Assembly: GCF_945859685.1 (NCBI RefSeq)
Contig: NC_079150.1
Span: 124,001 to 188,000 of the forward strand
Source: Eupeodes corollae
Taxonomy: Eukaryota; Arthropoda; Insecta; Diptera; Syrphidae
DNA: 64,000 nt
Reading direction: 5' to 3'
The notes beneath the pieces were generated by a model. That model did not search any database. It saw nothing but the letters and a program-made list of their open reading frames with translations, and had not been told where the DNA came from. Position 1 is the first letter of the stretch. The number at the start of each line of letters is the position of its first letter. A program made the translations under genes and the position numbers. Shown here piece by piece: positions 51,331 to 64,000 of the stretch.

Positions 51331-53172
51331 GTATCTGAGATACTCGACATCAAAATTTTCAACAAAAAAGTAGTCACAAAATTTAATGTACGATGTACGT
51401 GCTTGCGATGCTATTGTATCTGAGATACTCGACATCAAAATGTTCAACAAAAAAGTAGTCAACAAATTTAGTGTACGATGTACGTGCTTGCGATGCTATT
51501 GTATCTGAGATACTCGACATCAAAATTTTCAACAAAAAAGTAGTCACAAAATTTAATGTTCGATACGCCGTTGAAACGGTACTCCTTCCTACGTGCTTGC
51601 GATGCTATTGTATCTGAGATACTCGATATCAAAATTTTCAAAAAAAAAGTAGTCACAAAATTTAATGTACGATGTACGTGCTTGCGATGCTATTGTATCT
51701 GAGATACTCGACATCAAAATTTTCAACAAAAAAGTAGTCACAAAATTTATTGTACGATGTACGTGCTTGCGATGCTATTGTATCTGAGATACTCGACATC
51801 AAAATTTTCAACAAAAAAGTAGTCAAAAAATTTAATGTACGATGTACGTGCTTGCGATGCTATTTTATCTGAGATACTCGACATCAAAATTTTCAACAAA
51901 AAAGTAGTCACAAAATTTAATGTATGATGTACGTGCTTGCGATGCTATTGTATCTGAGATACTCGACATCAAAATTTTCAACAAAAAGTAGTCACAAAAT
52001 TTAATGTACGATGTACGTGCTTGCGATGCTATTGTATCTGAGATACTCGACATCAAAATTTTCAACAAAAAAGTAGTCACAAAATTTAATGTTCGATACA
52101 CCGTTGAAAAGGTACTCCTTCCGACGTGCTTGCGATGCTATTGTATCTGAGATACTCGACATCAAAATTTTCAACAAAAAAAGTAGTCACAAAATTTAAT
52201 GTACGATGTACGTGCTTGCGATGCTATTGTATCTGAGATACTCGACATCAAAATTTTCAACAAAAAATTAGTCACAAAATTTAATGTTCGATACGCCGTT
52301 GAAAAGGTACTCCTTCCTACGTGCTTGCGATGCTATTGTATCTGAGATACTCGACATCAAAATTTTCAACAAAAGAGTAGTCACAAAATTTAATGTACGA
52401 TGTACGTGCTTGCGATGCTATTGTATCTGAGATACTCGACATCAAAATTTTCAACAAAAAAGTAGTCACAAAATTTATTGTACGATGTACGTGCTTGCGA
52501 TGCTATTGTATCTGAGATACTCGACATCAAAATTTTCAACAAAAAAGTAGTCACAAAATTTAATGTACGATGTACGTGCTTGCGATGCTATTGTATCTGA
52601 GATACTCGACATCAAAATTTTCAAAAAAAAAGTAGTCAAAAAATTTAATGTTCGGTACACCGTTGAAAACGTACTCCCTCCTACGTGCTTGCGATGCTAT
52701 TGTATCTGAGACTCTCGACATCAAAATTTTCAACAAAAAAGTAGTCAAAAAATTTAATGTTCGATACACCGTTGAAAAGGTACACCTTCCTACGTGCTTG
52801 CGATGCTATTGTATCTGAGATACTCGACATCAAAATTTTCAACAAAAAAGTAGTCACAAAATTTAATGTTAAATGTACGTGCTTGCGATGCTATTGTATC
52901 TGAGATACTCGACATCAAAATTTTCAACAAAAAATAATTAGTCACAAAATTTAATGTTCGATACACCGTTGAAAAGGTACTCCTTCCTACGTGCTTGCGA
53001 TGCTATTGTATCTGAGATACTCGACATCAAAATTTTCAACAAAAAAGTAGTCACAAAATTTAATGTACGATGTACGCGCTTGCGATGCTATTGTATCTGA
53101 GATACTCGACATCAAAATTTTTAACAAAAAAGTAGTGACAAAATTTAGTGTTCGATACACCGTTGAAAAGGT
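51331..53172 (+). repeat. Mixed units with block L (first of several occurrences)
   Basis: 51,755-52,920 recurs at +2,879 (54,634-55,799) and again near 60.1-61.2 kb. Markers: CTATTTTATC then TATGATG, five-A, a CGATACACC long unit, seven-A, AAAAAATTAG, TTTATTG, GAAAACGTACTCC and GTACACCTTCC. 51,470-51,700 (AAAATGTTCAAC, TTGAAACGG, ACTCGATATC) recurs at +6,042. Confidence 0.78.
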
Positions 53173-56100
53173 ACTCCTTCCTACGTGCTTGCGATGCTAT
53201 TGTATCTGAGATACTCGACATCAATATTTTTAACAAAAAAGTAGTCACAAAATTTAGTGTACGATGTACGTGCTTGCGATGCTATTGTATCTGAGATACT
53301 CGACATCAAAATTTTCAACAAAAAATTAGTCACAAAATTTAATGTACGATGTACGTGCTTGCGATGCTATTGTATCTGAGATACTCGACATCAAAATTTT
53401 CAACAAAAAAGTAGTCACACAATTTAATGTACGATGTACGTGCTTCCGATGCTATTGTATCTGAGATACTCGACATCAAAATTTTCAACAAAAAAGTAGT
53501 CACAAAATTTAATGTACGATGTACGTGCTTGCGATGCTATTGTATCTGAGATACTCGACATCAAAATTTTCAAAAAAAAAAGTAGTCAAAAAATTTAATG
53601 TTCGGTACACCGTTGAAAAGGTACTCCCTCCTACGTGCTTGCGATGCTATTGCATCTGAGATACTCGACATCAAAATTTTCAACAAAAAAGTAGTCACAC
53701 AATTTAATGTACGATGTACGTGCTTGCGATGCTATTGTATCTGAGATACTCGACATCAAAATTTTCAACAAAAAAGTAGTCACACAATTTAATGTACGAT
53801 GTACGTGCTTGCGATGCTATTGTATCTGAGATACTCGACATCAAAATTTTCAACAAAAAAGTAGTCACAAAATTTAATGTACGATGTACGTGCTTGCGAT
53901 GCTATTGTATCTGAGATACTCGACATCAAAATTTTCAACAAAAAAGTAGTCACAAAATTTAATGTACGAAGTACGTGCTTGCGATGCTATTGTATCTGAG
54001 ACTCTCGACATCAAAATTTTCAACAAAAAAGTAGTCAAAAAATTTAATGTTCGATACACCGTTGAAAAGGTACTCCTTCCTACGTGCTTGCGATGCTATT
54101 TTATCTGAGATACTCGACATCAAAATTTTCAACAAAAAAGTAGTCACAAAATTTAATGTAAAATGTACGTGCTTGCGATGCTATTGTATCTGAGATACTC
54201 GACATCAAAATTTTCAACAAAAAAGTAGTCACAAAATTTAATGTTCGATACACCGTTGAAAAGGTACTCCTTCCTACGTGCTTGCGATGCTATTGTATCT
54301 GAGATACTCGACATCAAAATTTTCAACAAAATAGTAGTCACAAAATTTAATGTACGATGTACGCGCTTGCGATGCTATTGTATCTGAGATATCCGACATC
54401 AAAATTTTCAACAAAAAATTAGTCACAAAATTTAATGTTCGATACACCGTTGAAAAGGTACTCCTTCCTACGTGCTTGCGATGCTATTGTATCTGAGATA
54501 CTCGACATCAAAATTTTCAACAAAATAGTAGTCACAAAATTTAATGTACGATGTACGCGCTTGCGATGCTATTGTATCTGAGATACTCGACATCAATATT
54601 TTTAACAAAAAAGTAGTCACAAAATTTAATGTACGATGTACGTGCTTGCGATGCTATTGTATCTGAGATACTCGACATCAAAATTTTCAACAAAAAAGTA
54701 GTCAAAAAATTTAATGTACGATGTACGTGCTTGCGATGCTATTTTATCTGAGATACTCGACATCAAAATTTTCAACAAAAAAGTAGTCACAAAATTTAAT
54801 GTATGATGTACGTGCTTGCGATGCTATTGTATCTGAGATACTCGACATCAAAATTTTCAACAAAAAGTAGTCACAAAATTTAATGTACGATGTACGTGCT
54901 TGCGATGCTATTGTATCTGAGATACTCGACATCAAAATTTTCAACAAAAAAGTAGTCACAAAATTTAATGTTCGATACACCGTTGAAAAGGTACTCCTTC
55001 CTACGTGCTTGCGATGCTATTGTATCTGAGATACTCGACATCAAAATTTTCAACAAAAAAAGTAGTCACAAAATTTAATGTACGATGTACGTGCTTGCGA
55101 TGCTATTGTATCTGAGATACTCGACATCAAAATTTTCAACAAAAAATTAGTCACAAAATTTAATGTTCGATACGCCGTTGAAAAGGTACTCCTTCCTACG
55201 TGCTTGCGATGCTATTGTATCTGAGATACTCGACATCAAAATTTTCAACAAAAAAGTAGTCACAAAATTTAATGTACGATGTACGTGCTTGCGATGCTAT
55301 TGTATCTGAGATACTCGACATCAAAATTTTCAACAAAAAAGTAGTCACAAAATTTATTGTACGATGTACGTGCTTGCGATGCTATTGTATCTGAGATACT
55401 CGACATCAAAATTTTCAACAAAAAAGTAGTCACAAAATTTAATGTACGATGTACGTGCTTGCGATGCTATTGTATCTGAGATACTCGACATCAAAATTTT
55501 CAAAAAAAAAGTAGTCAAAAAATTTAATGTTCGGTACACCGTTGAAAACGTACTCCCTCCTACGTGCTTGCGATGCTATTGTATCTGAGACTCTCGACAT
55601 CAAAATTTTCAACAAAAAAGTAGTCAAAAAATTTAATGTTCGATACACCGTTGAAAAGGTACACCTTCCTACGTGCTTGCGATGCTATTGTATCTGAGAT
55701 ACTCGACATCAAAATTTTCAACAAAAAAGTAGTCACAAAATTTAATGTAAAATGTACGTGCTTGCGATGCTATTGTATCTGAGATACTCGACATCAAAAT
55801 TTTCAAAAAAAAAGTAGTCAAAAAATTTAATGTTCGGTACACCGTTGAAAAGGTACTCCCTCCTACGTGCTTGCGATGCTATTGCATCTGAGATACTCGA
55901 CATCAAAATTTTCAACAAAAAAGTAGTCACAAAATTTAATGTACGATGTACGTGCTTGCTATGCTATTGTACCTGAGATACTAGACATCAAAATTTTCAA
56001 CAAAAAAGTAGTCACAAAATTTAATGTACGATGTACGTGCTTGCGATGCTATTGTATCTGAGATACTCGACATCAAAATTTTCAACAAAAAAGTAGTCAC

Positions 56101-58568
56101 AAAATTTAATGTAAGATGTACGTGCTTGCGATGCTATTGTATCTGAGATACTCGACATCAAAATTTTCAACAAAAAAGTAGTCACAAAATTTAGTGTACG
56201 ATGTACGTGCTTGCGATGCTATTGTATCTGAGATACTCGACATCAAAATTTTCAACAAAAAATTAGTCACAAAATTTAATGTACGAAGTACGTGCTTGCG
56301 ATGCTATTGTATCTGAGATACTCGACATCAAAATTTTCAACAAAAAAGTAGTCAAAAAATTTAATGTTCGATACACCGTTGAAAAGGTACTCCTTCCTAC
56401 GTGCTTGCGATGCTATTGTATCTGAGATACTCGACATCAAAATTTTCAACAAAAAATAGTCAAAAAATTTAATGTACGATGTACGCGCTTGCGATGCTAT
56501 TGTATCTGAGATACTCGACATCAAAATTTTCAACAAAAAAGTAGTCACAAAATTTAATGTACGATGTACATGCTTGCGATGCTATTTTATCTGAGATACC
56601 CGACATCAAAAATTTCAACAAAAAGTAGTCACAAAATTTAATGTACGATGTACGTCCTTGCGATGCTATTGTATCTGAGATACTCGACATCAAAATTTTT
56701 AACAAAAAAGTAGTCACACAATTTAATGTACGATGTACGTGCTTGCGATGCTATTGTATCTGAGATACTCGACATCAAAATTTTCAACAAAAAAGTAGTC
56801 ACAAAATTTAATGTACGATGTACGTGCTTGCGATGCTATTGTATCTGAGATACTCGACATCAAAATTTTCAACAAAAAATAGTCAAAAAATTTAATGTAC
56901 GATGTACGTGCTTGCGATGCTATTGTACCTGAGATACTCGACATCAAAATTTTCAACAAAAAATTAGTCACAAAATTTAATGTTCGATACACCGTTGAAA
57001 AGGTACTCCTTCCTACGTGCTTGCGATGCTATTGTATCTGAGATACTCGACATCAAAATTTTCAACAAAAAAGTAGTCACAAAATTTAATGTACGATGTA
57101 CGCGCTTGCGATGCTATTGTATCTGAGATACTCGACATCAAAATTTTCAACAAAAAAGTAGTCACAAAATTTAATGTACGATGTACATGCTTGCGATGCT
57201 ATTTTATCTGAGATACCCGACATCAAAAATTTCAACAAAAAGTAGTCACAAAATTTAATGTACGATGTACGTCCTTGCGATGCTATTGTATCTGAGATAC
57301 TCGACATCAAAATTTTTAACAAAAAAGTAGTCACACAATTTAATGTACGATGTACTAGCTTGCGATGCTATTGTATCTGAGATACTCGACATCAAAATTT
57401 TCAACAAAAAAGTAGTCACAAAATTTAATGTACGATGTACGTGCTTGCGATGCTATTGTATCTGAGATACTCGACATCAAAATGTTAAACAAAAAAGTAG
57501 TCAACAAATTTAGTGTACGATGTACGTGCTTGCGATGCTATTGTATCTGAGATACTCGACATCAAAATTTTCAACAAAAAAGTAGTCACAAAATTTAATG
57601 TTCGATACGCCGTTGAAACGGTACTCCTTCCTACGTGCTTGCGATGCTATTGTATCTGAGATACTCGATATCAAAATTTTCAAAAAAAAAGTAGTCACAA
57701 AATTTAATGTACGATGTACGTGCTTGCGATGCTATTGTATCTGAGATACTCGACATCAAAATTTTCAACAAAAAAGTAGTCACAAAATTTATTGTACGAT
57801 GTACGTGCTTGCGATGCTATTGTATCTGAGATACTCGACATCAAAATTTTCAACAAAAAAGTAGTCACAAAATTTATTGTACGATGTACGTGCTTGCGAT
57901 GCTATTGTATCTGAGATACTCGACATCAAAATTTTCAACAAAAAAGTAGTCACAAAATTTAATGTACGATGTACGTGCTTGCGATGCTATTGTATCTGAG
58001 ATACTCGACATCAAAATTTTCAAAAAAAAAGTAGTCAAAAAATTTAATGTTCGGTACACCGTTGAAAACGTACTCCCTCCTACGTGCTTGCGATGCTATT
58101 GTATCTGAGACTCTCGACATCAAAATTTTCAACAAAAAAGTAGTCAAAAAATTTAATGTTCGATACACCGTTGAAAAGGTACACCTTCCTACGTGCTTGC
58201 GATGCTATTGTATCTGAGATACTCGACATCAAAATTTTCAACAAAAAAGTAGTCACAAAATTTAATGTAAAATGTACGTGCTTGCGATGCTATTGTATCT
58301 GAGATACTCGACATCAAAATTTTCAAAAAAAAAGTAGTCAAAAAATTTAATGTTCGGTACACCGTTGAAAAGGTACTCCCTCCTACGTGCTTGCGATGCT
58401 ATTGCATCTGAGATACTCGACATCAAAATTTTCAACAAAAAAGTAGTCACAAAATTTAATGTACGATGTACGTGCTTGCTATGCTATTGTACCTGAGATA
58501 CTAGACATCAAAATTTTCAAAAAAAAAGTAGTCAAAAAATTTAATGTTCGGTACACCGTTGAAAACGT
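53173..58568 (+). repeat. HOR block M, copy 1 (5,396 bp)
   Basis: The largest tandem duplication in the window, about 60 units. Shared rare markers: TCAATATTTTTAAC, ACGTGCTTCCGATG, three GTCACACAA units, CAAAATAGTAG twice, GATATCCGACATC, GATACCCGAC, GTACTAGCTTGCG, AAAATGTTAAAC and ACTCGATATC. It contains a copy of block L and an internal duplication at 617-bp spacing (56,469 and 57,086). Confidence 0.88.
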
Positions 58569-61500
58569 ACTCCTTCCTACGTGCTTGCGATGCTATTGTA
58601 TCTGAGATACTCGACATCAATATTTTTAACAAAAAAGTAGTCACAAAATTTAGTGTACGATGTACGTGCTTGCGATGCTATTGTATCTGAGATACTCGAC
58701 ATCAAAATTTTCAACAAAAAATTAGTCACAAAATTTAATGTACGATGTACGTGCTTGCGATGCTATTGTATCTGAGATACTCGACATCAAAATTTTCAAC
58801 AAAAAAGTAGTCACACAATTTAATGTACGATGTACGTGCTTCCGATGCTATTGTATCTGAGATACTCGACATCAAAATTTTCAACAAAAAAGTAGTCACA
58901 AAATTTAATGTACGATGTACGTGCTTGCGATGCTATTGTATCTGAGATACTCGACATCAAAATTTTCAAAAAAAAAAGTAGTCAAAAAATTTAATGTTCG
59001 GTACACCGTTGAAAAGGTACTCCCTCCTACGTGCTTGCGATGCTATTGCATCTGAGATACTCGACATCAAAATTTTCAACAAAAAAGTAGTCACACAATT
59101 TAATGTACGATGTACGTGCTTGCGATGCTATTGTATCTGAGATACTCGACATCAAAATTTTCAACAAAAAAGTAGTCACACAATTTAATGTACGATGTAC
59201 GTGCTTGCGATGCTATTGTATCTGAGATACTCGACATCAAAATTTTCAACAAAAAAGTAGTCACAAAATTTAATGTACGATGTACGTGCTTGCGATGCTA
59301 TTGTATCTGAGATACTCGACATCAAAATTTTCAACAAAAAAGTAGTCACAAAATTTAATGTACGAAGTACGTGCTTGCGATGCTATTGTATCTGAGACTC
59401 TCGACATCAAAATTTTCAACAAAAAAGTAGTCAAAAAATTTAATGTTCGATACACCGTTGAAAAGGTACTCCTTCCTACGTGCTTGCGATGCTATTTTAT
59501 CTGAGATACTCGACATCAAAATTTTCAACAAAAAAGTAGTCACAAAATTTAATGTAAAATGTACGTGCTTGCGATGCTATTGTATCTGAGATACTCGACA
59601 TCAAAATTTTCAACAAAAAAGTAGTCACAAAATTTAATGTTCGATACACCGTTGAAAAGGTACTCCTTCCTACGTGCTTGCGATGCTATTGTATCTGAGA
59701 TACTCGACATCAAAATTTTCAACAAAATAGTAGTCACAAAATTTAATGTACGATGTACGCGCTTGCGATGCTATTGTATCTGAGATATCCGACATCAAAA
59801 TTTTCAACAAAAAATTAGTCACAAAATTTAATGTTCGATACACCGTTGAAAAGGTACTCCTTCCTACGTGCTTGCGATGCTATTGTATCTGAGATACTCG
59901 ACATCAAAATTTTCAACAAAATAGTAGTCACAAAATTTAATGTACGATGTACGCGCTTGCGATGCTATTGTATGTGAGATACTCGACATCAATATTTTTA
60001 ACAAAAAAGTAGTCACAAAATTTAATGTACGATGTACGTGCTTGCGATGCTATTGTATCTGAGATACTCGACATCAAAATTTTCAACAAAAAAGTAGTCA
60101 AAAAATTTAATGTACGATGTACGTGCTTGCGATGCTATTTTATCTGAGATACTCGACATCAAAATTTTCAACAAAAAAGTAGTCACAAAATTTAATGTAT
60201 GATGTACGTGCTTGCGATGCTATTGTATCTGAGATACTCGACATCAAAATTTTCAACAAAAAGTAGTCACAAAATTTAATGTACGATGTACGTGCTTGCG
60301 ATGCTATTGTATCTGAGATACTCGACATCAAAATTTTCAACAAAAAAGTAGTCACAAAATTTAATGTTCGATACACCGTTGAAAAGGTACTCCTTCCTAC
60401 GTGCTTGCGATGCTATTGTATCTGAGATACTCGACATCAAAATTTTCAACAAAAAAAGTAGTCACAAAATTTAATGTACGATGTACGTGCTTGCGATGCT
60501 ATTGTATCTGAGATACTCGACATCAAAATTTTCAACAAAAAATTAGTCACAAAATTTAATGTTCGATACGCCGTTGAAAAGGTACTCCTTCCTACGTGCT
60601 TGCGATGCTATTGTATCTGAGATACTCGACATCAAAATTTTCAACAAAAAAGTAGTCACAAAATTTAATGTACGATGTACGTGCTTGCGATGCTATTGTA
60701 TCTGAGATACTCGACATCAAAATTTTCAACAAAAAAGTAGTCACAAAATTTATTGTACGATGTACGTGCTTGCGATGCTATTGTATCTGAGATACTCGAC
60801 ATCAAAATTTTCAACAAAAAAGTAGTCACAAAATTTAATGTACGATGTACGTGCTTGCGATGCTATTGTATCTGAGATACTCGACATCAAAATTTTCAAA
60901 AAAAAAGTAGTCAAAAAATTTAATGTTCGGTACACCGTTGAAAACGTACTCCCTCCTACGTGCTTGCGATGCTATTGTATCTGAGACTCTCGACATCAAA
61001 ATTTTCAACAAAAAAGTAGTCAAAAAATTTAATGTTCGATACACCGTTGAAAAGGTACACCTTCCTACGTGCTTGCGATGCTATTGTATCTGAGATACTC
61101 GACATCAAAATTTTCAACAAAAAAGTAGTCACAAAATTTAATGTAAAATGTACGTGCTTGCGATGCTATTGTATCTGAGATACTCGACATCAAAATTTTC
61201 AAAAAAAAAGTAGTCAAAAAATTTAATGTTCGGTACACCGTTGAAAAGGTACTCCCTCCTACGTGCTTGCGATGCTATTGCATCTGAGATACTCGACATC
61301 AAAATTTTCAACAAAAAAGTAGTCACAAAATTTAATGTACGATGTACGTGCTTGCTATGCTATTGTACCTGAGATACTAGACATCAAAATTTTCAACAAA
61401 AAAGTAGTCACAAAATTTAATGTACGATGTACGTGCTTGCGATGCTATTGTATCTGAGATACTCGACATCAAAATTTTCAACAAAAAAGTAGTCACAAAA

Positions 61501-63256
61501 TTTAATGTAAGATGTACGTGCTTGCGATGCTATTGTATCTGAGATACTCGACATCAAAATTTTCAACAAAAAAGTAGTCACAAAATTTAGTGTACGATGT
61601 ACGTGCTTGCGATGCTATTGTATCTGAGATACTCGACATCAAAATTTTCAACAAAAAATTAGTCACAAAATTTAATGTACGAAGTACGTGCTTGCGATGC
61701 TATTGTATCTGAGATACTCGACATCAAAATTTTCAACAAAAAAGTAGTCAAAAAATTTAATGTTCGATACACCGTTGAAAAGGTACTCCTTCCTACGTGC
61801 TTGCGATGCTATTGTATCTGAGATACTCGACATCAAAATTTTCAACAAAAAATAGTCAAAAAATTTAATGTACGATGTACGCGCTTGCGATGCTATTGTA
61901 TCTGAGATACTCGACATCAAAATTTTCAACAAAAAAGTAGTCACAAAATTTAATGTACGATGTACATGCTTGCGATGCTATTTTATCTGAGATACCCGAC
62001 ATCAAAAATTTCAACAAAAAGTAGTCACAAAATTTAATGTACGATGTACGTCCTTGCGATGCTATTGTATCTGAGATACTCGACATCAAAATTTTTAACA
62101 AAAAAGTAGTCACACAATTTAATGTACGATGTACGTGCTTGCGATGCTATTGTATCTGAGATACTCGACATCAAAATTTTCAACAAAAAAGTAGTCACAA
62201 AATTTAATGTACGATGTACGTGCTTGCGATGCTATTGTATCTGAGATACTCGACATCAAAATTTTCAACAAAAAATAGTCAAAAAATTTAATGTACGATG
62301 TACGTGCTTGCGATGCTATTGTACCTGAGATACTCGACATCAAAATTTTCAACAAAAAATTAGTCACAAAATTTAATGTTCGATACACCGTTGAAAAGGT
62401 ACTCCTTCCTACGTGCTTGCGATGCTATTGTATCTGAGATACTCGACATCAAAATTTTCAACAAAAAAGTAGTCACAAAATTTAATGTACGATGTACGCG
62501 CTTGCGATGCTATTGTATCTGAGATACTCGACATCAAAATTTTCAACAAAAAAGTAGTCACAAAATTTAATGTACGATGTACATGCTTGCGATGCTATTT
62601 TATCTGAGATACCCGACATCAAAAATTTCAACAAAAAGTAGTCACAAAATTTAATGTACGATGTACGTCCTTGCGATGCTATTGTATCTGAGATACTCGA
62701 CATCAAAATTTTTAACAAAAAAGTAGTCACACAATTTAATGTACGATGTACTAGCTTGCGATGCTATTGTATCTGAGATACTCGACATCAAAATTTTCAA
62801 CAAAAAAGTAGTCACAAAATTTAATGTACGATGTACGTGCTTGCGATGCTATTGTATCTGAGATACTCGACATCAAAATGTTAAACAAAAAAGTAGTCAA
62901 CAAATTTAGTGTACGATGTACGTGCTTGCGATGCTATTGTATCTGAGATACTCGACATCAAAATTTTCAACAAAAAAGTAGTCACAAAATTTAATGTTCG
63001 ATACGCCGTTGAAACGGTACTCCTTCCTACGTGCTTGCGATGCTATTGTATCTGAGATACTCGATATCAAAATTTTCAAAAAAAAAGTAGTCACAAAATT
63101 TAATGTACGATGTACGTGCTTGCGATGCTATTGTATCTGAGATACTCGACATCAAAATTTTCAACAAAAAAGTAGTCACAAAATTTATTGTACGATGTAC
63201 GTGCTTGCGATGCTATTGTATCTGAGATACTCGACATCAAAATTTTCAACAAAAAA
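58569..63256 (+). repeat. HOR block M, copy 2 (about 4.7 kb in this register)
   Basis: Follows copy 1 at exactly +5,396 across all the listed markers. The one difference I noticed is GTATGTGAG near 59,973. Near 63,256 it departs because copy 1 has an extra TTTATTG unit at 57,875. Confidence 0.87.
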
Positions 63257-64000
63257 GTAGTCAAAAAATTTAATGTACGATGTACGTGCTTGCGATGCTA
63301 TTTTATCTGAGATACTCGACATCAAAATTTTCAACAAAAAAGTAGTCACAAAATTTAATGTATGATGTACGTGCTTGCGATGCTATTGTATCTGAGATAC
63401 TCGACATCAAAATTTTCAACAAAAAGTAGTCACAAAATTTAATGTACGATGTACGTGCTTGCGATGCTATTGTATCTGAGATACTCGACATCAAAATTTT
63501 CAACAAAAAAGTAGTCACAAAATTTAATGTTCGATACACCGTTGAAAAGGTACTCCTTCCGACGTGCTTGCGATGCTATTGTATCTGAGATACTTGACAT
63601 CAAAATTTTCAACAAAAAAAGTAGTCACAAAATTTAATGTACGATGTACGTGCTTGCGATGCTATTGTATCTGAGATACTCGACATCAAAATTTTCAACA
63701 AAAAATTAGTCACAAAATTTAATGTTCGATACGCCGTTGAAAAGGTACTCCTTCCTACGTGCTTGCGATGCTATTGTATCTGAGATACTCGACATCAAAA
63801 TTTTCAACAAAAAAGTAGTCACAAAATTTAATGTACGATGTACGTGCTTGCGATGCTATTGTATCTGAGATACTCGACATCAAAATTTTCAACAAAAAAG
63901 TAGTCACAAAATTTATTGTACGATGTACGTGCTTGCGATGCTATTGTATCTGAGATACTCGACATCAAAATTTTCAAAAAAAAAGTAGTCACAAAATTTA
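63257..64000 (+). repeat. Right edge: block L again, to the window end
   Basis: Follows 51,819 onward at an offset of 11,438, including the rare CTCCTTCCGACGTGC (52,121 and 63,559). Private changes are ACTTGACATC near 63,594 and a nine-A unit near 63,975. It stops inside a unit at the window end. Confidence 0.8.

Larger units (their letters stand above)
1..64000 (+). repeat. Satellite DNA array of 85-bp and 109-bp units, head to tail
   Basis: The entire window is a head-to-tail array of one AT-rich unit. I set the phase so that each unit begins TACGTGCTTGCGATGCTATT. Short units measure 85 bp (28 G+C, 33% GC). Long units measure 109 bp because the last 6 bp are replaced by 30 bp. One-base changes in the A-run give 84-bp and 86-bp versions. 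I found no unique sequence longer than a few bases, no inverted unit and no mobile element. Both window edges fall inside a unit, so the array continues on both sides. This is typical of eukaryotic constitutive heterochromatin; a centromeric, subtelomeric or sex/B-chromosome location is inference. The family is not one I recognise. There is no support for protein-coding genes anywhere in the window. Confidence 0.97.

Noticed and set aside
1..64000. CRISPR array
   Set aside because: There are no unique spacers: units abut, and the entire 85 or 109 bp is repeated. No cas-like gene is present.
1..64000. Bacterial or plasmid iteron origin
   Set aside because: Iterons are about 20 bp in small numbers beside a rep gene. 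Here 64 kb of 85/109-bp units has no gene at all.
1..64000. Transposable element or its terminal repeats
   Set aside because: No terminal inverted repeats, target-site duplications, poly-A tails or coding remnants interrupt the units. The register breaks are simple deletions or junctions.
1..64000. Telomeric repeat or rRNA/tRNA genes
   Set aside because: No short telomere-type motif runs and no recognisable rRNA or tRNA sequence on either strand.
35300..64000. Near-identical 3-5 kb copies as an assembly artefact
   Set aside because: This cannot be excluded from sequence alone. However, adjacent copies carry a few private differences (39,187; 47,311; 47,419; 59,973), which argues against simple duplicated assembly, so I report them as real with this caveat.

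Overview
The whole 64 kb window is one uninterrupted satellite DNA array. I see no gene, RNA gene, transposon, CRISPR array or unique-sequence island. The building block is an AT-rich unit (about 67% A+T) with two length classes. The short unit is 85 bp and the long unit is 109 bp. They are identical for 79 bp; the last 6 bp of the short unit are replaced by 30 bp in the long one. Every unit I read runs in the same direction, and the window begins and ends inside a unit. I estimate about 700 units in all, roughly one in five of them long; this is extrapolated from hand-counted blocks, not computed.

Uninterrupted satellite of this size is typical of eukaryotic heterochromatin (pericentromere, subtelomere, or a sex or B chromosome). 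I do not recognise the family and cannot name the organism. The CpG dinucleotides of the unit are largely intact, which argues mildly against a genome with strong, long-standing CpG methylation. Nothing suggests a bacterium or virus.

The internal organisation is rich. Units carry diagnostic variants that recur in fixed order, giving higher-order repeats (HORs) of many sizes. From left to right: 1,964 bp (1-4,219); a six-unit 534 bp module (5,564-6,730, used again near 21.7-25.0 kb and 31.8-32.9 kb); 1,797 bp (8,562-11,905); 704 bp (11,715-12,815); 2,244 bp (12,680-17,235); 1,310 bp (16,236-18,644); 2,379/2,184 bp (20,600-25,162); 1,594 bp (24,739-27,915); 1,007 bp (29,680-31,693); 449 bp (33,660-34,560); 3,011 bp (35,300-41,322); 3,953 bp (40,861-48,764); 5,396 bp (53,173-63,256). 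Adjacent copies are nearly identical. The largest, which look youngest, lie in the right half. Some blocks also recur 9-25 kb apart.

A few places break the 85/109 register (26,328; 27,389; 37,460 and 40,470; 44,007 and 47,958; 50,170). These look like fossil recombination or slippage junctions. Within the unit the notable elements are a 13-bp inverted repeat, three clustered A/T tracts, a 7-bp direct repeat at the unit boundary, and two small dyads found only in the long unit. The many short open frames, mostly on the minus strand, follow from the repeat sequence and are not annotated as genes.
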